Assembly: GCF_002285795.1 (NCBI RefSeq)
Contig: NZ_CP022961.1
Coordinates: forward strand, 2,601,001-2,665,000
DNA from: Plantactinospora sp. KBS50
Lineage (GTDB): Bacteria > Actinomycetota > Actinomycetes > Mycobacteriales > Micromonosporaceae
Reading direction: 5' to 3'
Length of the DNA stretch: 64,000 nucleotides
The notes under the pieces were generated by a model. It was not told where the DNA came from, made no database searches, and saw only the letters and a list, made by a program, of their open reading frames with translations. Position numbers and translations under genes: made by a program. Shown one piece after another: positions 18,964 through 27,570 of the stretch; the first letter of the stretch is position 1, and each line of letters starts with the position of its first letter.

Positions 18964-19158
18964 ATGCCGAAGATGAAGAGCCACACGGGTGCGGGCAAGC
19001 GGGTTCGGGTCACCGGGCGCGGCAAGCTCGTGGCCCAGCAGTCCGGGCTGCGGCACAACCTGGAGAAGAAGCCCTCCACCCGGACCCGCCGGTTGACCGG
19101 CACGGTCGAGGTGGCCAAGGCTGACGTCAAGCGAATCAAGAAGCTGCTGGGCCGCTGA
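18964..19158 (+). CDS. rpmI: Ribosomal protein bL35
   Basis: 64 residues beginning MPKMKSHTGAGKR, highly basic, with the KKPSTRTRRLTG segment characteristic of L35. The open frame extends upstream into infC sequence, but ATG 18964 gives the conserved start. It lies 19 bases after infC in the classic infC-rpmI-rplT order. Confidence 0.96.
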   Translation: MPKMKSHTGAGKRVRVTGRGKLVAQQSGLRHNLEKKPSTRTRRLTGTVEVAKADVKRIKKLLGR

Positions 19159-19187
19159 CGCGCGCCACCTGACACGAAGGAGTTGAG

Positions 19188-19580
19188 ATGGCACGCGTCA
19201 AGCGGGCTGTGAACGCCCAGAAGAAGCGCCGTACCCTGCTGGAGACCGCGAGTGGTTACCGCGGCCAGCGCTCCCGGCTGTACCGCAAGGCCAAGGAGCA
19301 GGTGCTGCACTCGATGCAGTACTCCTACCGGGACCGTCGCGACCGCAAGGGCGACTTCCGGCAGTTGTGGATCACCCGGATCAACGCGGGCGCCCGAGCC
19401 AACGGGATGACCTACAACCGGCTGATCCAGGGCCTCCGGCTGGCCGGGGTGGAGGTTGACCGCAAGATCCTCGCCGATCTCGCCGTCAACGACGCCACCG
19501 CGTTCGCCGCGATCGTCGAGGTCGCTCGCGCCGCCGTGGCGGCCGAGGGGACCGGCGGCGCTTCGGCCCAGGCCGCCTGA
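19188..19580 (+). CDS. rplT: Ribosomal protein bL20
   Basis: 130 residues. N-terminal basic extension [15 protein letters not shown], then [28 protein letters not shown] and a globular C-terminal part ([18 protein letters not shown]). AAGGAG is well spaced. The C-terminus is extended by a short Ala/Gly-rich tail. It is last in the infC operon and is followed by a strong hairpin. Confidence 0.96.
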   Translation: MARVKRAVNAQKKRRTLLETASGYRGQRSRLYRKAKEQVLHSMQYSYRDRRDRKGDFRQLWITRINAGARANGMTYNRLIQGLRLAGVEVDRKILADLAVNDATAFAAIVEVARAAVAAEGTGGASAQAA

Positions 19581-19591
19581 TCCGCTCGGTA

Positions 19592-19622
19592 CGCCCTCCC
19601 CGGCCCGCGGCCGGGGAGGGCG
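19592..19622 (+). terminator. GC-rich terminator hairpin after rplT
   Basis: Perfect 14-bp stem CGCCCTCCCCGGCC/GGCCGGGGAGGGCG with a CGC loop, 11 bases after the rplT stop. There is no T-tract, as is frequent in high-GC actinobacteria. Confidence 0.75.
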
Positions 19623-19684
19623 CGTCGCTGTTGGCGCACCTGGAGGGCCGGCAGTCGGGCACCGACTGCGGACGGGAGCCGCTG

Positions 19685-20479
19685 TTGTTCACGCCACGCA
19701 CCCCGCGGGTGGTGGCCGCCCGCCGGCTGCACCGGCGCCGGGACCGGGAGACCACCGGCCGGTTCCTGGCCGAGGGGCCGCAGGCGGTCCGGGAGGCGTT
19801 GACCCGGCCCGGCGTACTCACCGAACTGTTCGGCACCCCGGCGGCGCTGGACCGGTACGCCGCCCTGGCCGCCGCGGCCACGCAGGCCGGCGTACCCGTC
19901 TCGGCGGTGACCGACGAGGCGCTGGCGGCGCTGGCCGAGACCGTCGCCCCGCAGGGTCTGGTGGCGGTCTGCGCGCGCCTGGACGTCCCGCTGGCCGCCG
20001 CCCTGGCCGGGCCACCCCGGCTGGTGGCCGTGCTGGCCGGAATCCGCGACCCGGGCAACGCCGGCACGGTGCTGCGTACCGCGGACGCCGCCGGCGCCGC
20101 GGCGGTGGTCTTCGCGGGCGAGGCGGTCGATCCGTACAACGGCAAGTGTGTGCGGGCCTCGGCCGGCAGCCTGTTCCACCTCGACGTGGTCCGGGCCGGC
20201 GACCCCGCCGCGGTGCTGGCCGCGGCCCGCGGCGCCGGGCTGCGGGTGCTGGCCGCCACGGGGTACGGCGACACCGACCTGGACGACCTCGCCGACGCCG
20301 GTGCGCTGGCGGCGCCGACGGCCTGGCTGTTCGGCTCGGAGGCGCACGGCCTGCCGGCCGACCTCGCCGCCGCGGCCGACGCGCGGGTCCGGGTGCCGCT
20401 GCACGGGCGGGCCGAGAGCCTGAACCTTGCTGCGGCGGCGGCCGTCTGCCTGTACGCTTCCGCGAGAGCACAGCGGTAG
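19685..20479 (+). CDS. TrmH/SpoU-family rRNA 2'-O-methyltransferase
   Basis: A substrate-binding N-terminal part (RFLAEGPQAVREAL) is followed by the SPOUT knot domain with its three motifs: GIRDPGNAGTVLRTADAAG, WLFGSEAHGLP and LHGRAESLNLAAAAAV. It probably methylates 23S rRNA, but the exact nucleotide cannot be read from sequence. TTG 19685 is chosen because GGGAG lies six bases upstream and family members start at about FTPRTPRV. The frame is open to a TTG at 19631. 264 residues from the chosen start. Its position between rplT and pheS is conserved in actinobacteria. Confidence 0.85.
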   Translation: MFTPRTPRVVAARRLHRRRDRETTGRFLAEGPQAVREALTRPGVLTELFGTPAALDRYAALAAAATQAGVPVSAVTDEALAALAETVAPQGLVAVCARLDVPLAAALAGPPRLVAVLAGIRDPGNAGTVLRTADAAGAAAVVFAGEAVDPYNGKCVRASAGSLFHLDVVRAGDPAAVLAAARGAGLRVLAATGYGDTDLDDLADAGALAAPTAWLFGSEAHGLPADLAAAADARVRVPLHGRAESLNLAAAAAVCLYASARAQR

Positions 20480-20542
20480 CCGGCGCCCCGGATGGCGGGC
20501 GCGGCGGCCGCGGACGACGGTTCGAGTCGAGAGGAAGCCCCG

Positions 20543-20608
20543 GTGATGATGGACGCGTCACGGCGTTCGTTTAGCCGGCCCGCCGGTTCCGGCGGGCGGT
20601 GGGGCTGA
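20543..20608 (+). other. Possible 21-codon leader ORF upstream of pheS
   Basis: GTG ATG ATG follows GAGGAAG at five to eight bases, and the frame closes with TGA at 20606. The peptide begins [13 protein letters not shown] and contains one Phe codon. A perfect hairpin, GCCCGCCGG-TT-CCGGCGGGC (20578-20597), lies over the end of the ORF just after the Phe codon. Leader-peptide attenuation of pheST is known in enterobacteria, but there the peptide has several Phe codons. Here the idea is weak. The TAGACT promoter at 20664 would give pheST a second transcript lacking this leader. Confidence 0.3.
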
Positions 20609-20663
20609 CCCGACTCCTCCTCCACGCCTCCCACCGGCGGGCAGCGGCCGCGCCGCGCGTCCG

Positions 20664-20669
20664 TAGACT
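20664..20669 (+). promoter_or_regulatory. Probable -10 element for pheST
   Basis: TAGACT in the context CGTCCGTAGACT, the same string as before def. Transcription is expected near 20677, leaving a leader of about 45 bases. No T-box is recognisable. Confidence 0.55.
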
Positions 20670-20721
20670 CGCTTCGCCGCCCGTCGAGGCGGCGACCGCC
20701 GTGAGGGAGTGCCCGTACGCC

Positions 20722-21801
20722 ATGACCTATCGCAACGACCCGTACGACCCGAAGCAGGCCGCGCTGCTCGACCCGGCGGCCCTGGCCGCCGCGGTGCGGG
20801 ACGCCCGGGCGGCCTTCGCCGCCGCCGCGAACCCGGACGAGCTGACCGCGCTGCGCCACCAGTATCTCGGCGACCGGGCTCCCGTGTCGCTGGCCCGCCG
20901 CGAGATCGGCACGCTGCCGCCGGCCGCCAAGGCCGATGCCGGCAAGCGGGTCAACGAGGCCCGCCGCGAGATCGAGGCGGACTTCGCCGACCGGCGGGCC
21001 GAACTGGACCGCGCCGAGGCTGAGCGGGTGCTGGTGGCCGAGCGGGTGGACGTCACACTGCCCTACGACCGCCGGCCGCCCGGCGCCCGGCACCCGCTGA
21101 CCGTGCTGATGGACCAGATGGCCGACCTCTTCGTGGGGATGGGGTACGAGATCGCCGAGGGCCCCGAGGTCGAGCTGGAGTGGGCGAACTTCGACGCCCT
21201 CAACATCCCGCCGGACCACCCGGCGCGCGGCCTGATGGACACCTTCCACATCGCCGGCAGGGACGGCGCCGCCGACGCCGGCCTGGTGCTGCGTACGCAC
21301 ACCTCGTCGGTGCAGGTGCGCACGATGCTCACCCGGCAGCCGCCGATCTACATCGTCTGCCCGGGCCGGGTCTACCGCACCGACGAGCTGGACGCCACGC
21401 ACAGCCCGGTGTTCCACCAGATCGAGGGGCTGGTGGTGGATCGCGGCATCACGATGGCCCACCTGCGCGGCACGCTGGAGCACTTCGCCCGCACGATGTT
21501 CGGCGCGGCGGCCCGGGTGCGCTGGCGGCCGCACTACTTCCCGTTCACCGAGCCCTCGGCCGAGTTCGACGTGTGGTTCCCGGAGCACCGCGACGGCCCG
21601 CGCTGGGTCGAGTGGGGCGGCTGCGGCATGGTGAACCCCCGGGTGCTGCGGGCCTGCGGGATCGACCCGGAGGTGCACTCGGGCTTCGCCTTCGGCATGG
21701 GCGTCGACCGGACTCTCATGCTGCGGCACGGGATCAGCGAGATCCGGGATCTCTTCGAGGGCGACGTGCGGTTCAGCCGCGCCCTCGGGGCCGAGTCCTG
21801 A
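20722..21801 (+). CDS. pheS: Phenylalanyl-tRNA synthetase alpha chain
   Basis: 359 residues. An N-terminal coiled-coil region precedes a class II catalytic core with motif 1 ([15 protein letters not shown]), motif 2 ([22 protein letters not shown]) and motif 3 ([17 protein letters not shown]). The ATG at 20722 is chosen. An in-frame GTG at 20701 is possible, and the GAGGGAG box at 20703-20709 is 12 bases from the ATG, so the start is slightly uncertain. Paired with pheT 34 bases downstream. Confidence 0.95.
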   Translation: MTYRNDPYDPKQAALLDPAALAAAVRDARAAFAAAANPDELTALRHQYLGDRAPVSLARREIGTLPPAAKADAGKRVNEARREIEADFADRRAELDRAEAERVLVAERVDVTLPYDRRPPGARHPLTVLMDQMADLFVGMGYEIAEGPEVELEWANFDALNIPPDHPARGLMDTFHIAGRDGAADAGLVLRTHTSSVQVRTMLTRQPPIYIVCPGRVYRTDELDATHSPVFHQIEGLVVDRGITMAHLRGTLEHFARTMFGAAARVRWRPHYFPFTEPSAEFDVWFPEHRDGPRWVEWGGCGMVNPRVLRACGIDPEVHSGFAFGMGVDRTLMLRHGISEIRDLFEGDVRFSRALGAES

Positions 21802-21835
21802 CGGCCGGCGGACAACGGAGACTGGTGGAGAACTG

Positions 21836-24415
21836 ATGCGCGTTTCACTGTCCTGGCTGCGCGAGTACGTCGACCTTCCGGCCGAGCTGGGCACCGCCGA
21901 ACTGGACGCCGCCCTGGTCGGCCTCGGCCTGGAGCCGGAGTCCATCGTGGACCTGCGGGAGACCGTGGCCGGTCCTCTGGTGGTGGGCGAGGTACGTCAG
22001 ATCGAGGAACTGACCGGCTTCAAGAAGCCGATCCGGTTCTGCCTGGTGGACGTCGGCGGCGCCAACGGCACCGGCGAACCGCAGGAGATCGTCTGCGGGG
22101 CGCGGAACTTCGCGGTGGGCGACCGGGTGGTGGTCGTGCTGCCCGGCGCCGTGCTGCCCGGTGGGTTCGCCATCGGCGCCCGCAAGACGTACGGGCGCAA
22201 CTCCAACGGCATGATCTGCTCGGCCCGCGAGCTGGGCCTGGGGGAGGACCACACGGGCATCGTGGTGCTGCCGGCCGAGGCCCCGGGCAAGCCCGGCGAC
22301 GACGCCCGCCCGCTGGTCGGGCTGGACGACGTGGTGATCGAGGTCGAGGTCAGCCCGGACCGGGGGTACGCGCTGTCCGTGCGGGGCATCGCCCGCGAGC
22401 TGTCGCACGCCTTCGACGTGCCGTTCCGGGACCCCGGGCTGGTGCCGGCGCCGGGCGCCACCGCGCAACCGGCGTACCCGATCGAGGTGCGTGACCCGGT
22501 GGGCTGCGACCGGTTCGCCGCCCGGCTGGTCCGCGGCGTCGACCCGGCCGCGCCCACCCCGGACTGGATGGCCCGCCGGCTCACCGCGGCCGGCATCCGC
22601 ACCATCTCGCTGCCGGTGGACATCACCAACTACCTGATGGTGGAGCTGGGCCAGCCGATGCACGCGTTCGACGTGGACCGGCTCGCCGGCGCGCTGGTGG
22701 TCCGCCGGGCGGTCACCGGGGAGCGGATCACCACGCTGGACGGCGTGGACCGCGCGCTGGACCCGGAGGACCTGGTGATCTGCGACGCCGGGCTGCCGGA
22801 CGGGATCGCCGGCGCCGGCGCCGGGGTGCCGGTCTCGCTGGCCGCCGTGATGGGCGGCGAGACCTCCGAGGTCGTGCCGAGCACCACCGACGTGCTCTTC
22901 GAGGCCGCCCACTGGGACCCGGTCACGGTGTCCCGCACCGCCCGCCGGCACCGGCTGTTCAGCGAGGCCGCGAAGCGGTGGGAACGCGGCGTCGACCCGG
23001 CGCTGCCGCTGGTCGCCGTGGACCGGGCGGTCGCGCTGCTCACGACGTACGGGGGTGGCACGGCCGAGCCGGGCATCACCGACCTGAACCAGGTGCGCCC
23101 GCGTACCCCGATCAGCCTGGACGCCGGGCTGCCGGGCCGGCGGGTCGGGGTGGACTACCCGCCGGCCCGGGTGGTGGCGCTGCTGGAGCGGGTCGGCTGC
23201 CAGGTGGCGGCCGGCGCCGACCGGCTGGCCGAGGACCCGGGCTCGGTCACCATGGCCGCCGGGGACGGTACGGCGCTCGCGGTCACCCCGCCGAGCTGGC
23301 GGCCCGACCTCACCGACCCGGTCGACCTGGTCGAGGAGGTGGTCCGGCTCGACGGGTACGACAAGGTGCCCGGGGTGCTTCCGCCGGCGCCGCCGGGCCG
23401 CGGGCTGACCGCCGCGCAGCGCCGCCGCCGGGCCGTCGGCCGGGCGCTGACCGGCAGCGGATACGTCGAGGTGGTGCCCTGGCCGTTCGTGGCGCCGGAG
23501 CTGGCCGACCAGCTCGGCCTGGCCGCGGACGACCCGCGACGGCCCGCGGTCCGGCTGGCCAACCCACTCGCCGACACCGCGCCGCTGCTGCGGACCTCGC
23601 TGCTGGGTCCGCTGCTGGCCGCGCTGCGCCGCAATCTCGGCCGAGGGCACCGGGACCTGGCCCTGTACGAGATCGGCCCGGTCTTCCTGCCCCGCCCGGA
23701 CGCCGGCCCGCCGCCGGCCATGGGGGTGCGGCAGCGGCCCAGCGCCGACGAGTTCGCCGCCGCCGACGCGGTGGTGCCGGCGCAGCCCCGGCACGTGGCC
23801 GTGGTGCTGGCCGGTGAGATCGAGCCGGCCGGCTGGTGGGGGGCGGGCCGCCCGGCCGGCTGGGCCGACGCCGTACAGGCCGGCCGGCTCGTGCTGGAGG
23901 CCGCCGGCATCCCGGCCGGGCGGGTCACCGTCCGGGCCGGCGAGCAGGTGCCGTGGCACCCGGGCCGCTGCGCGCAGCTGCTGGTCGACGACCGGGTGGT
24001 CGGGTACGCGGGCGAGCTGCACCCGGCCGTGCTGGCCACCATGGAGCTGCCCCGGCGTACCAGCGCCCTGGAGCTGGACCTGGACGCGGTGCCGCCGGCG
24101 CCGGTGCGTACCGCGCCGCGGATCTCCGGCTACCCGCCGGCGCTCATCGACGTGGCGCTGGTGGTGGCGGACACGGTGGCCGCGGCCGACCTGGAACGGG
24201 CCCTCATCGAGGGCGCGGGGGAGCTGCTGGAATCGATCCGGCTGTTCGACGTGTACGCCTCGGAGCAGCTCGGCGCGGGCCGCCGGTCGCTGGCGTACAA
24301 GCTCACGTTCCGCGCGCCGGACCGGACGCTGACCGCCGAGGAGGCGGTGGCCGCCCGGGACGCCGCGGTGGCCGAGGCGACCCGGCGGCACGGCGCGACC
24401 CTGCGCGGCGCCTGA
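21836..24415 (+). CDS. pheT: Phenylalanyl-tRNA synthetase beta chain
   Basis: 859 residues with the standard domain order. It has an N-terminal tRNA-binding OB fold (about 40-150), a B3/B4 editing region (about 210-400), B5 (about 415-490), a catalytic-like core and a C-terminal anticodon-binding domain (PPALIDVALVVAD, LFDVYASEQLGAGRRSLAYK). It forms the alpha2-beta2 enzyme with PheS. The start follows GGAG at normal spacing. A very strong palindrome lies directly after the stop. Confidence 0.95.
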   Translation: MRVSLSWLREYVDLPAELGTAELDAALVGLGLEPESIVDLRETVAGPLVVGEVRQIEELTGFKKPIRFCLVDVGGANGTGEPQEIVCGARNFAVGDRVVVVLPGAVLPGGFAIGARKTYGRNSNGMICSARELGLGEDHTGIVVLPAEAPGKPGDDARPLVGLDDVVIEVEVSPDRGYALSVRGIARELSHAFDVPFRDPGLVPAPGATAQPAYPIEVRDPVGCDRFAARLVRGVDPAAPTPDWMARRLTAAGIRTISLPVDITNYLMVELGQPMHAFDVDRLAGALVVRRAVTGERITTLDGVDRALDPEDLVICDAGLPDGIAGAGAGVPVSLAAVMGGETSEVVPSTTDVLFEAAHWDPVTVSRTARRHRLFSEAAKRWERGVDPALPLVAVDRAVALLTTYGGGTAEPGITDLNQVRPRTPISLDAGLPGRRVGVDYPPARVVALLERVGCQVAAGADRLAEDPGSVTMAAGDGTALAVTPPSWRPDLTDPVDLVEEVVRLDGYDKVPGVLPPAPPGRGLTAAQRRRRAVGRALTGSGYVEVVPWPFVAPELADQLGLAADDPRRPAVRLANPLADTAPLLRTSLLGPLLAALRRNLGRGHRDLALYEIGPVFLPRPDAGPPPAMGVRQRPSADEFAAADAVVPAQPRHVAVVLAGEIEPAGWWGAGRPAGWADAVQAGRLVLEAAGIPAGRVTVRAGEQVPWHPGRCAQLLVDDRVVGYAGELHPAVLATMELPRRTSALELDLDAVPPAPVRTAPRISGYPPALIDVALVVADTVAAADLERALIEGAGELLESIRLFDVYASEQLGAGRRSLAYKLTFRAPDRTLTAEEAVAARDAAVAEATRRHGATLRGA

Positions 24416-24418
24416 GGG

Positions 24419-24454
24419 CCGGCCCGCCGAGCCCGGCCGGGCTCGGCGGGCCGG
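24419..24454 (+). terminator. Terminator palindrome after pheT
   Basis: A 36-base perfect palindrome (CCGGCCCGCCGAGCCCGG and its complement) begins four bases after the pheT stop. No T-tract follows; beyond it are short TTCGGNTCNGGTCCG repeats. It separates pheST from the convergent Rrf2 gene and can serve both strands. Confidence 0.8.
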
Positions 24455-24515
24455 TTCGGGTCCGCATGATTCGGTTCGGGTCCGCACGGCTCGGCTCGGG
24501 TCCGTACCGTTCGGC

Positions 24516-24944
24516 TCAGGTCCGCACCGCCAGGCCGGCCACCACGTCGGCGATGCTGACCGCGCCCAGCTCCTCCAGCAGCAGCGCCAACGCGCGGCGG
24601 TCCAGCCGGCGCAGGGTGACTTCCAGGTGCGATCCGATCGGGCATCTGCCGTCCGGCGCGTGGACGGCCAGCAGCGGATCCTCCCCGTTGACCGCCAGCC
24701 AGACCTGGGCCAGGTCGATCCGCGCCGGGGGGTGGGCCAGCCACCAGCCGCCGCGGGCGCCCTGCTGGGAGCAGACCAGGCCGGCGGTGCGCAGCCGGCC
24801 GAGGATGCGGCGTACGTGGGCCGGATTGGTGGCCGGCCCCGCCGCCAGGGTGACCGAATCCAGCATCTGCCCCGGCTCGGCCTGGGCCAGCAGGCTCAGC
24901 AGATGCACCGCCACCGAGAACTGGGAGTTCGTCGGAGTAGCCAC
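24516..24944 (-). CDS. Rrf2-family transcriptional regulator
   Basis: 142 residues with the N-terminal winged helix of Rrf2 proteins (QFSVAVHLLSLLAQ, ATNPAHVRRILGRLRTAGLV, GARGGWWLAHPPARI) and a dimerisation helix. The three-cysteine Fe-S ligand cluster of IscR/NsrR is absent: besides the helix-turn-helix Cys only CPIG is present, so the sensing mode is probably different (YwnA-like). GTG 24944 is preferred because the upstream frame is unlike the family. A TACCCT -10 box ends six bases before the GTG on the minus strand, suggesting leaderless mRNA. Divergent from the oxidoreductase it probably controls. Confidence 0.85.
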   Translation of the reverse strand: MATPTNSQFSVAVHLLSLLAQAEPGQMLDSVTLAAGPATNPAHVRRILGRLRTAGLVCSQQGARGGWWLAHPPARIDLAQVWLAVNGEDPLLAVHAPDGRCPIGSHLEVTLRRLDRRALALLLEELGAVSIADVVAGLAVRT

Positions 24945-24958
24945 TCCGCCAGGGTAGC

Positions 24959-25014
24959 AACTGTAACTATGGCTGATACAGTTTGAGCTAGCCGTAACTA
25001 CCGTAGTTACAGTT
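24959..25014. promoter_or_regulatory. Putative Rrf2 operators in the divergent promoter
   Basis: GTAACTA occurs at 24963-24969 and 24994-25000, and its complement TAGTTAC at 25004-25010. The last two form a palindrome with a CCG centre. AACTGTAACTA (24959-24969) is also the exact complement of TAGTTACAGTT (25004-25014). This A/T-rich symmetrical patch between two divergent genes is what a dimeric Rrf2 repressor site should look like. Confidence 0.65.
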
Positions 25015-25036
25015 ACCGTTCTCCGGAGGTTTCCCC

Positions 25037-25681
25037 GTGTCGACAATCGCGATCATCGGCGGCACCGGCTACGCCGGCGGCCACATCGCCGCCGAGGCCC
25101 TCAGCCGTGGCCACCGGGTCATCTCGGTCAGCCGCAACGCCCCGGCCGAGCCCGTCGCCGGTGTCGAGGTGCGCACCGGCTCGATCGAGGACGAGGCCCT
25201 CATCGGCCGGCTGTTCGCGGACGCCGACGTGGTCGTCATCGCGATCCACGGCGCGGCCGACGACAAGCCCTACCTGATCAACTTCGTCCCCCGGCTGCTC
25301 GCCCTGGCCGCCGAACACGACACCCGGCTCGGCGTGGTCGGCGGTGCCGGCAGCCTGCTGTCGGCCCCGGACGGGCCGCTCGTGATCGACCTGCCCCAGT
25401 TCCCCGCCGAGTTCAAGATCGAGGCCAGCTCACACGCCCGGGTGCTCGCGGCGATGCGGGCCGCCGACACGGAGGCGGACTGGTTCTACGTCAGCCCCGC
25501 CGCCTACTTCGGCGCGAACGCCCCGGGCGAGCGCACCGGCGGCTATCGCACCGGTGACGATGTCCTGGTCACCGACGCCGAGGGCAACTCGGCGATCGGC
25601 GGCGCGGACTTCGCGATCGCCTTCGTCGACGAGATCGACAAGCCGGTCCACCGGCGTACCCGGTTCACCGTCGCCTACTGA
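25037..25681 (+). CDS. NmrA-like NAD(P)-binding oxidoreductase
   Basis: 214 residues with an N-terminal Rossmann loop GGTGYAGGHIAAEAL, an acidic/basic second strand SVSRNAP, and VVGGAGSL further on. Matches the atypical SDR/NAD(H)-binding proteins often encoded beside Rrf2 regulators, comparable to the ywnA-ywnB pair of Bacillus. Substrate unknown; a role in oxidative, nitrosative or electrophile stress is an inference from that arrangement. GGAGG lies nine bases before the GTG. Confidence 0.82.
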   Translation: MSTIAIIGGTGYAGGHIAAEALSRGHRVISVSRNAPAEPVAGVEVRTGSIEDEALIGRLFADADVVVIAIHGAADDKPYLINFVPRLLALAAEHDTRLGVVGGAGSLLSAPDGPLVIDLPQFPAEFKIEASSHARVLAAMRAADTEADWFYVSPAAYFGANAPGERTGGYRTGDDVLVTDAEGNSAIGGADFAIAFVDEIDKPVHRRTRFTVAY

Positions 25682-25739
25682 CACCGACCCCGGACGCGGG
25701 CGGGCTGGAGCGGCGGAGGCGGCCGCTGCACCCGCCCGG

Positions 25740-26708
25740 TCAGACCCAGCCGCGCAGCGCGGCCTCCGCGCCGGCCTGGAAGCGGCTCTCCGCGTCGAGC
25801 CGCTTCATCAGCTCGGACACGGTACGGCGTACCGTCCGCTCGGAGAGGCCCAGTTGCCGGCCGATGGCCTCGTCGGTGCGTCCCCGGCGGAGCAGCCGCA
25901 ACACGGCGGTCGCCTGGCTGCTCAGCTCGTCACCGTCGCCGGCCGGGCAGGTGTCCAGCGGCCGGCCGCTCTCCCACATCATGTCGAACAGCAGGCACAG
26001 CGCGGCGACCATGCCGTTGCCACGGATCTCCAGCGCCCCCCGCCCGGAACTGGGCTCGATCGGCAGGAGGGCGAACCGCTGGTCGATGAGGGTCATCCGG
26101 ATGGGCGCCTCGGGCACCACCCGGCTCTCCTCCCCGTACCCGGCCATCGACTCGGCGTAGGCGCGGGAGGCGGCGTCGCGCAGCACGCTCTCCTGGTAGA
26201 TGTGCCGGATCGTGACCCCCCGGGACAGGGCCGTGCGGCTCAGCACCGTGCCGGACTCGATGGCCGCCGCCGGCATCGCCTTGGCGGTCAGCGTCATGAA
26301 GCTCTCCGAGGCGGTGTTGACGTGCTCGGCCAGCCGGTCCTGGACGACGTCGAGACCCTCCAGCCGGACCACCTCCTCGCGTTCGCGGGTGGTGTCCCGG
26401 CTGGCGGCGCGGGCCAGGATGGTGGCCCGGGTCGCCTGGATCTCCGCCTGCTGGGCGAGCATCCGCTGCTCGGCCTGGTCCAGCAGCGAGATCAGGCCGA
26501 TCTGCGGGCTGACCGCGTGCAGGAATCCGGGGCGGCTGCGGGAGGGCAGGATGAGCGCCCGGTCGGCCAGCGCGGCCAGCGCGTCGTGCACGGCCGTCTC
26601 GGTGATGTCGAGGCTCGCGACGAGTTCGTCGATGTCCCAGCTCGGGTGGTCCAGCATGGCCCAGTAGACGGCTTCGGCGGTCGCCGACACCCCCAGCCGT
26701 TCGAGCAC
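25740..26708 (-). CDS. TrmB-like/LuxR-type transcriptional regulator
   Basis: 322 residues. The N-terminal winged helix (YWAMLDHPSWDIDELVAS, ITETAVHDALAAL) resembles TrmB. A Glu/Arg-rich helix follows (about 80-110), then a sensor region, and a C-terminal LuxR helix-turn-helix (RRGRTDEAIGRQLGLSERTVRR). GTG 26708 is preferred because GGAGG lies five bases upstream. ATG 26759 adds 17 residues but has no Shine-Dalgarno. This architecture is common next to actinobacterial RiPP clusters, and the gene points away from the cluster, so it may be the cluster's local regulator. Confidence 0.75.
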   Translation of the reverse strand: MLERLGVSATAEAVYWAMLDHPSWDIDELVASLDITETAVHDALAALADRALILPSRSRPGFLHAVSPQIGLISLLDQAEQRMLAQQAEIQATRATILARAASRDTTREREEVVRLEGLDVVQDRLAEHVNTASESFMTLTAKAMPAAAIESGTVLSRTALSRGVTIRHIYQESVLRDAASRAYAESMAGYGEESRVVPEAPIRMTLIDQRFALLPIEPSSGRGALEIRGNGMVAALCLLFDMMWESGRPLDTCPAGDGDELSSQATAVLRLLRRGRTDEAIGRQLGLSERTVRRTVSELMKRLDAESRFQAGAEAALRGWV

Positions 26709-26911
26709 GCTGCCCTCCACATTGGTCGATCTCTTGATCACATTAATTGAATTCGACATCGACGCAAGGCCCTGGTTTCCGCCTCACAGGGCCACAAGAC
26801 GCTGGTCACCCGCGGTGTGGATCGGGCGTCCGGGGGCAAACGGTCACCCGTGCGCTGAAACGGGTTTGCCGGAACGCATCGGCACTATTCGGCTGAGAAA
26901 TCCACCCTCCG

Positions 26912-26949
26912 GCCGTGCCGGAACCGGCCACGGCCGGTTCCGGCACGGC
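26912..26949. promoter_or_regulatory. Perfect 18-bp inverted repeat at the left edge of the RiPP cluster
   Basis: GCCGTGCCGGAACCGGCC (26912-26929) and its exact complement (26932-26949) are separated by AC. It lies in the 329-base interval between the divergent TrmB/LuxR gene and the first cluster gene. It could be a terminator, an operator or a leader hairpin. Nothing else was recognised in 26709-27037 apart from a short A/T-rich stretch near 26735-26757. Confidence 0.6.
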
Positions 26950-27037
26950 GGGAAGGGGTGACGGCACGACCGGCAGCGCCCACTCTCTTGGTGCCACCGC
27001 ATCGACGGTGGACGACGTAGCGGAGGGAGGCACCCCC

Positions 27038-27451
27038 ATGCCCGTCGGGCGACCACCGCACGCCGGCTCCGGGCCGGCTGCGGGTACGGCTTGCGCGGAT
27101 CCGGCCGATGGAGTTCCTGATCGTCACACCGAGATCGGCTCGGAGGGGGCAGGCGCGCAGACCGGGTCGGCCCGGTTGCGGAGGCGTGCCGTGCTGCTCA
27201 CCCGGATCGCGCTGCGGCCGCCGCTGCACGACTGCGCGTTGTCCGCCGGCGAACTGGCGGACCTGCTCTGGCTGAACACCACGAGGGCCGACGGCATCCG
27301 GCACATCCACGCCCGCGCCATCGCCGGGTACGTGGAACTGGCGGTCTTCACCGTCGCCTCCGAGCAGGAGATATCCGACTACATCGTGCAGCGCGTGTGC
27401 GAACGCGCGGTGCGCGTCGTGCCCGCGTTGCGGGGATGGACGGTCAGCTGA
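27038..27451 (+). CDS. Hypothetical protein at the head of the RiPP cluster
   Basis: 137 residues from ATG 27038, which has a strong GGAGGGAGG box. The frame is open back to 26915, but that region contains the inverted repeat. The N-terminal 45 residues are Gly/Ala/Pro-rich. The C-terminal part is compact and probably helical (LLTRIALRPPLHDCALSAGELADLLWL, given in two parts: LLTRIALRPP and LHDCALSAGELADLLWL; then IHARAIAGYVELAVFTVASE). No known family recognised. It lies 119 bases before the SARP gene and may be co-regulated with the cluster. Confidence 0.55.
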   Translation: MPVGRPPHAGSGPAAGTACADPADGVPDRHTEIGSEGAGAQTGSARLRRRAVLLTRIALRPPLHDCALSAGELADLLWLNTTRADGIRHIHARAIAGYVELAVFTVASEQEISDYIVQRVCERAVRVVPALRGWTVS

Positions 27452-27570
27452 CCGCCCGGCCGGCGGCCAGCCGGCCGCCGGCCCGCTCGACCGGCACGGG
27501 TGCAACACGGCCCGGTGCCCGGCCGGCACGCGTGCGGGCGCGGACCGAGGACTGTGACGGGGAGATCACG

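Noticed and set aside
20480..20721. T-box upstream of pheST
   Set aside because: No T-box sequence (TGGNACCGCG type) or specifier stem is visible.
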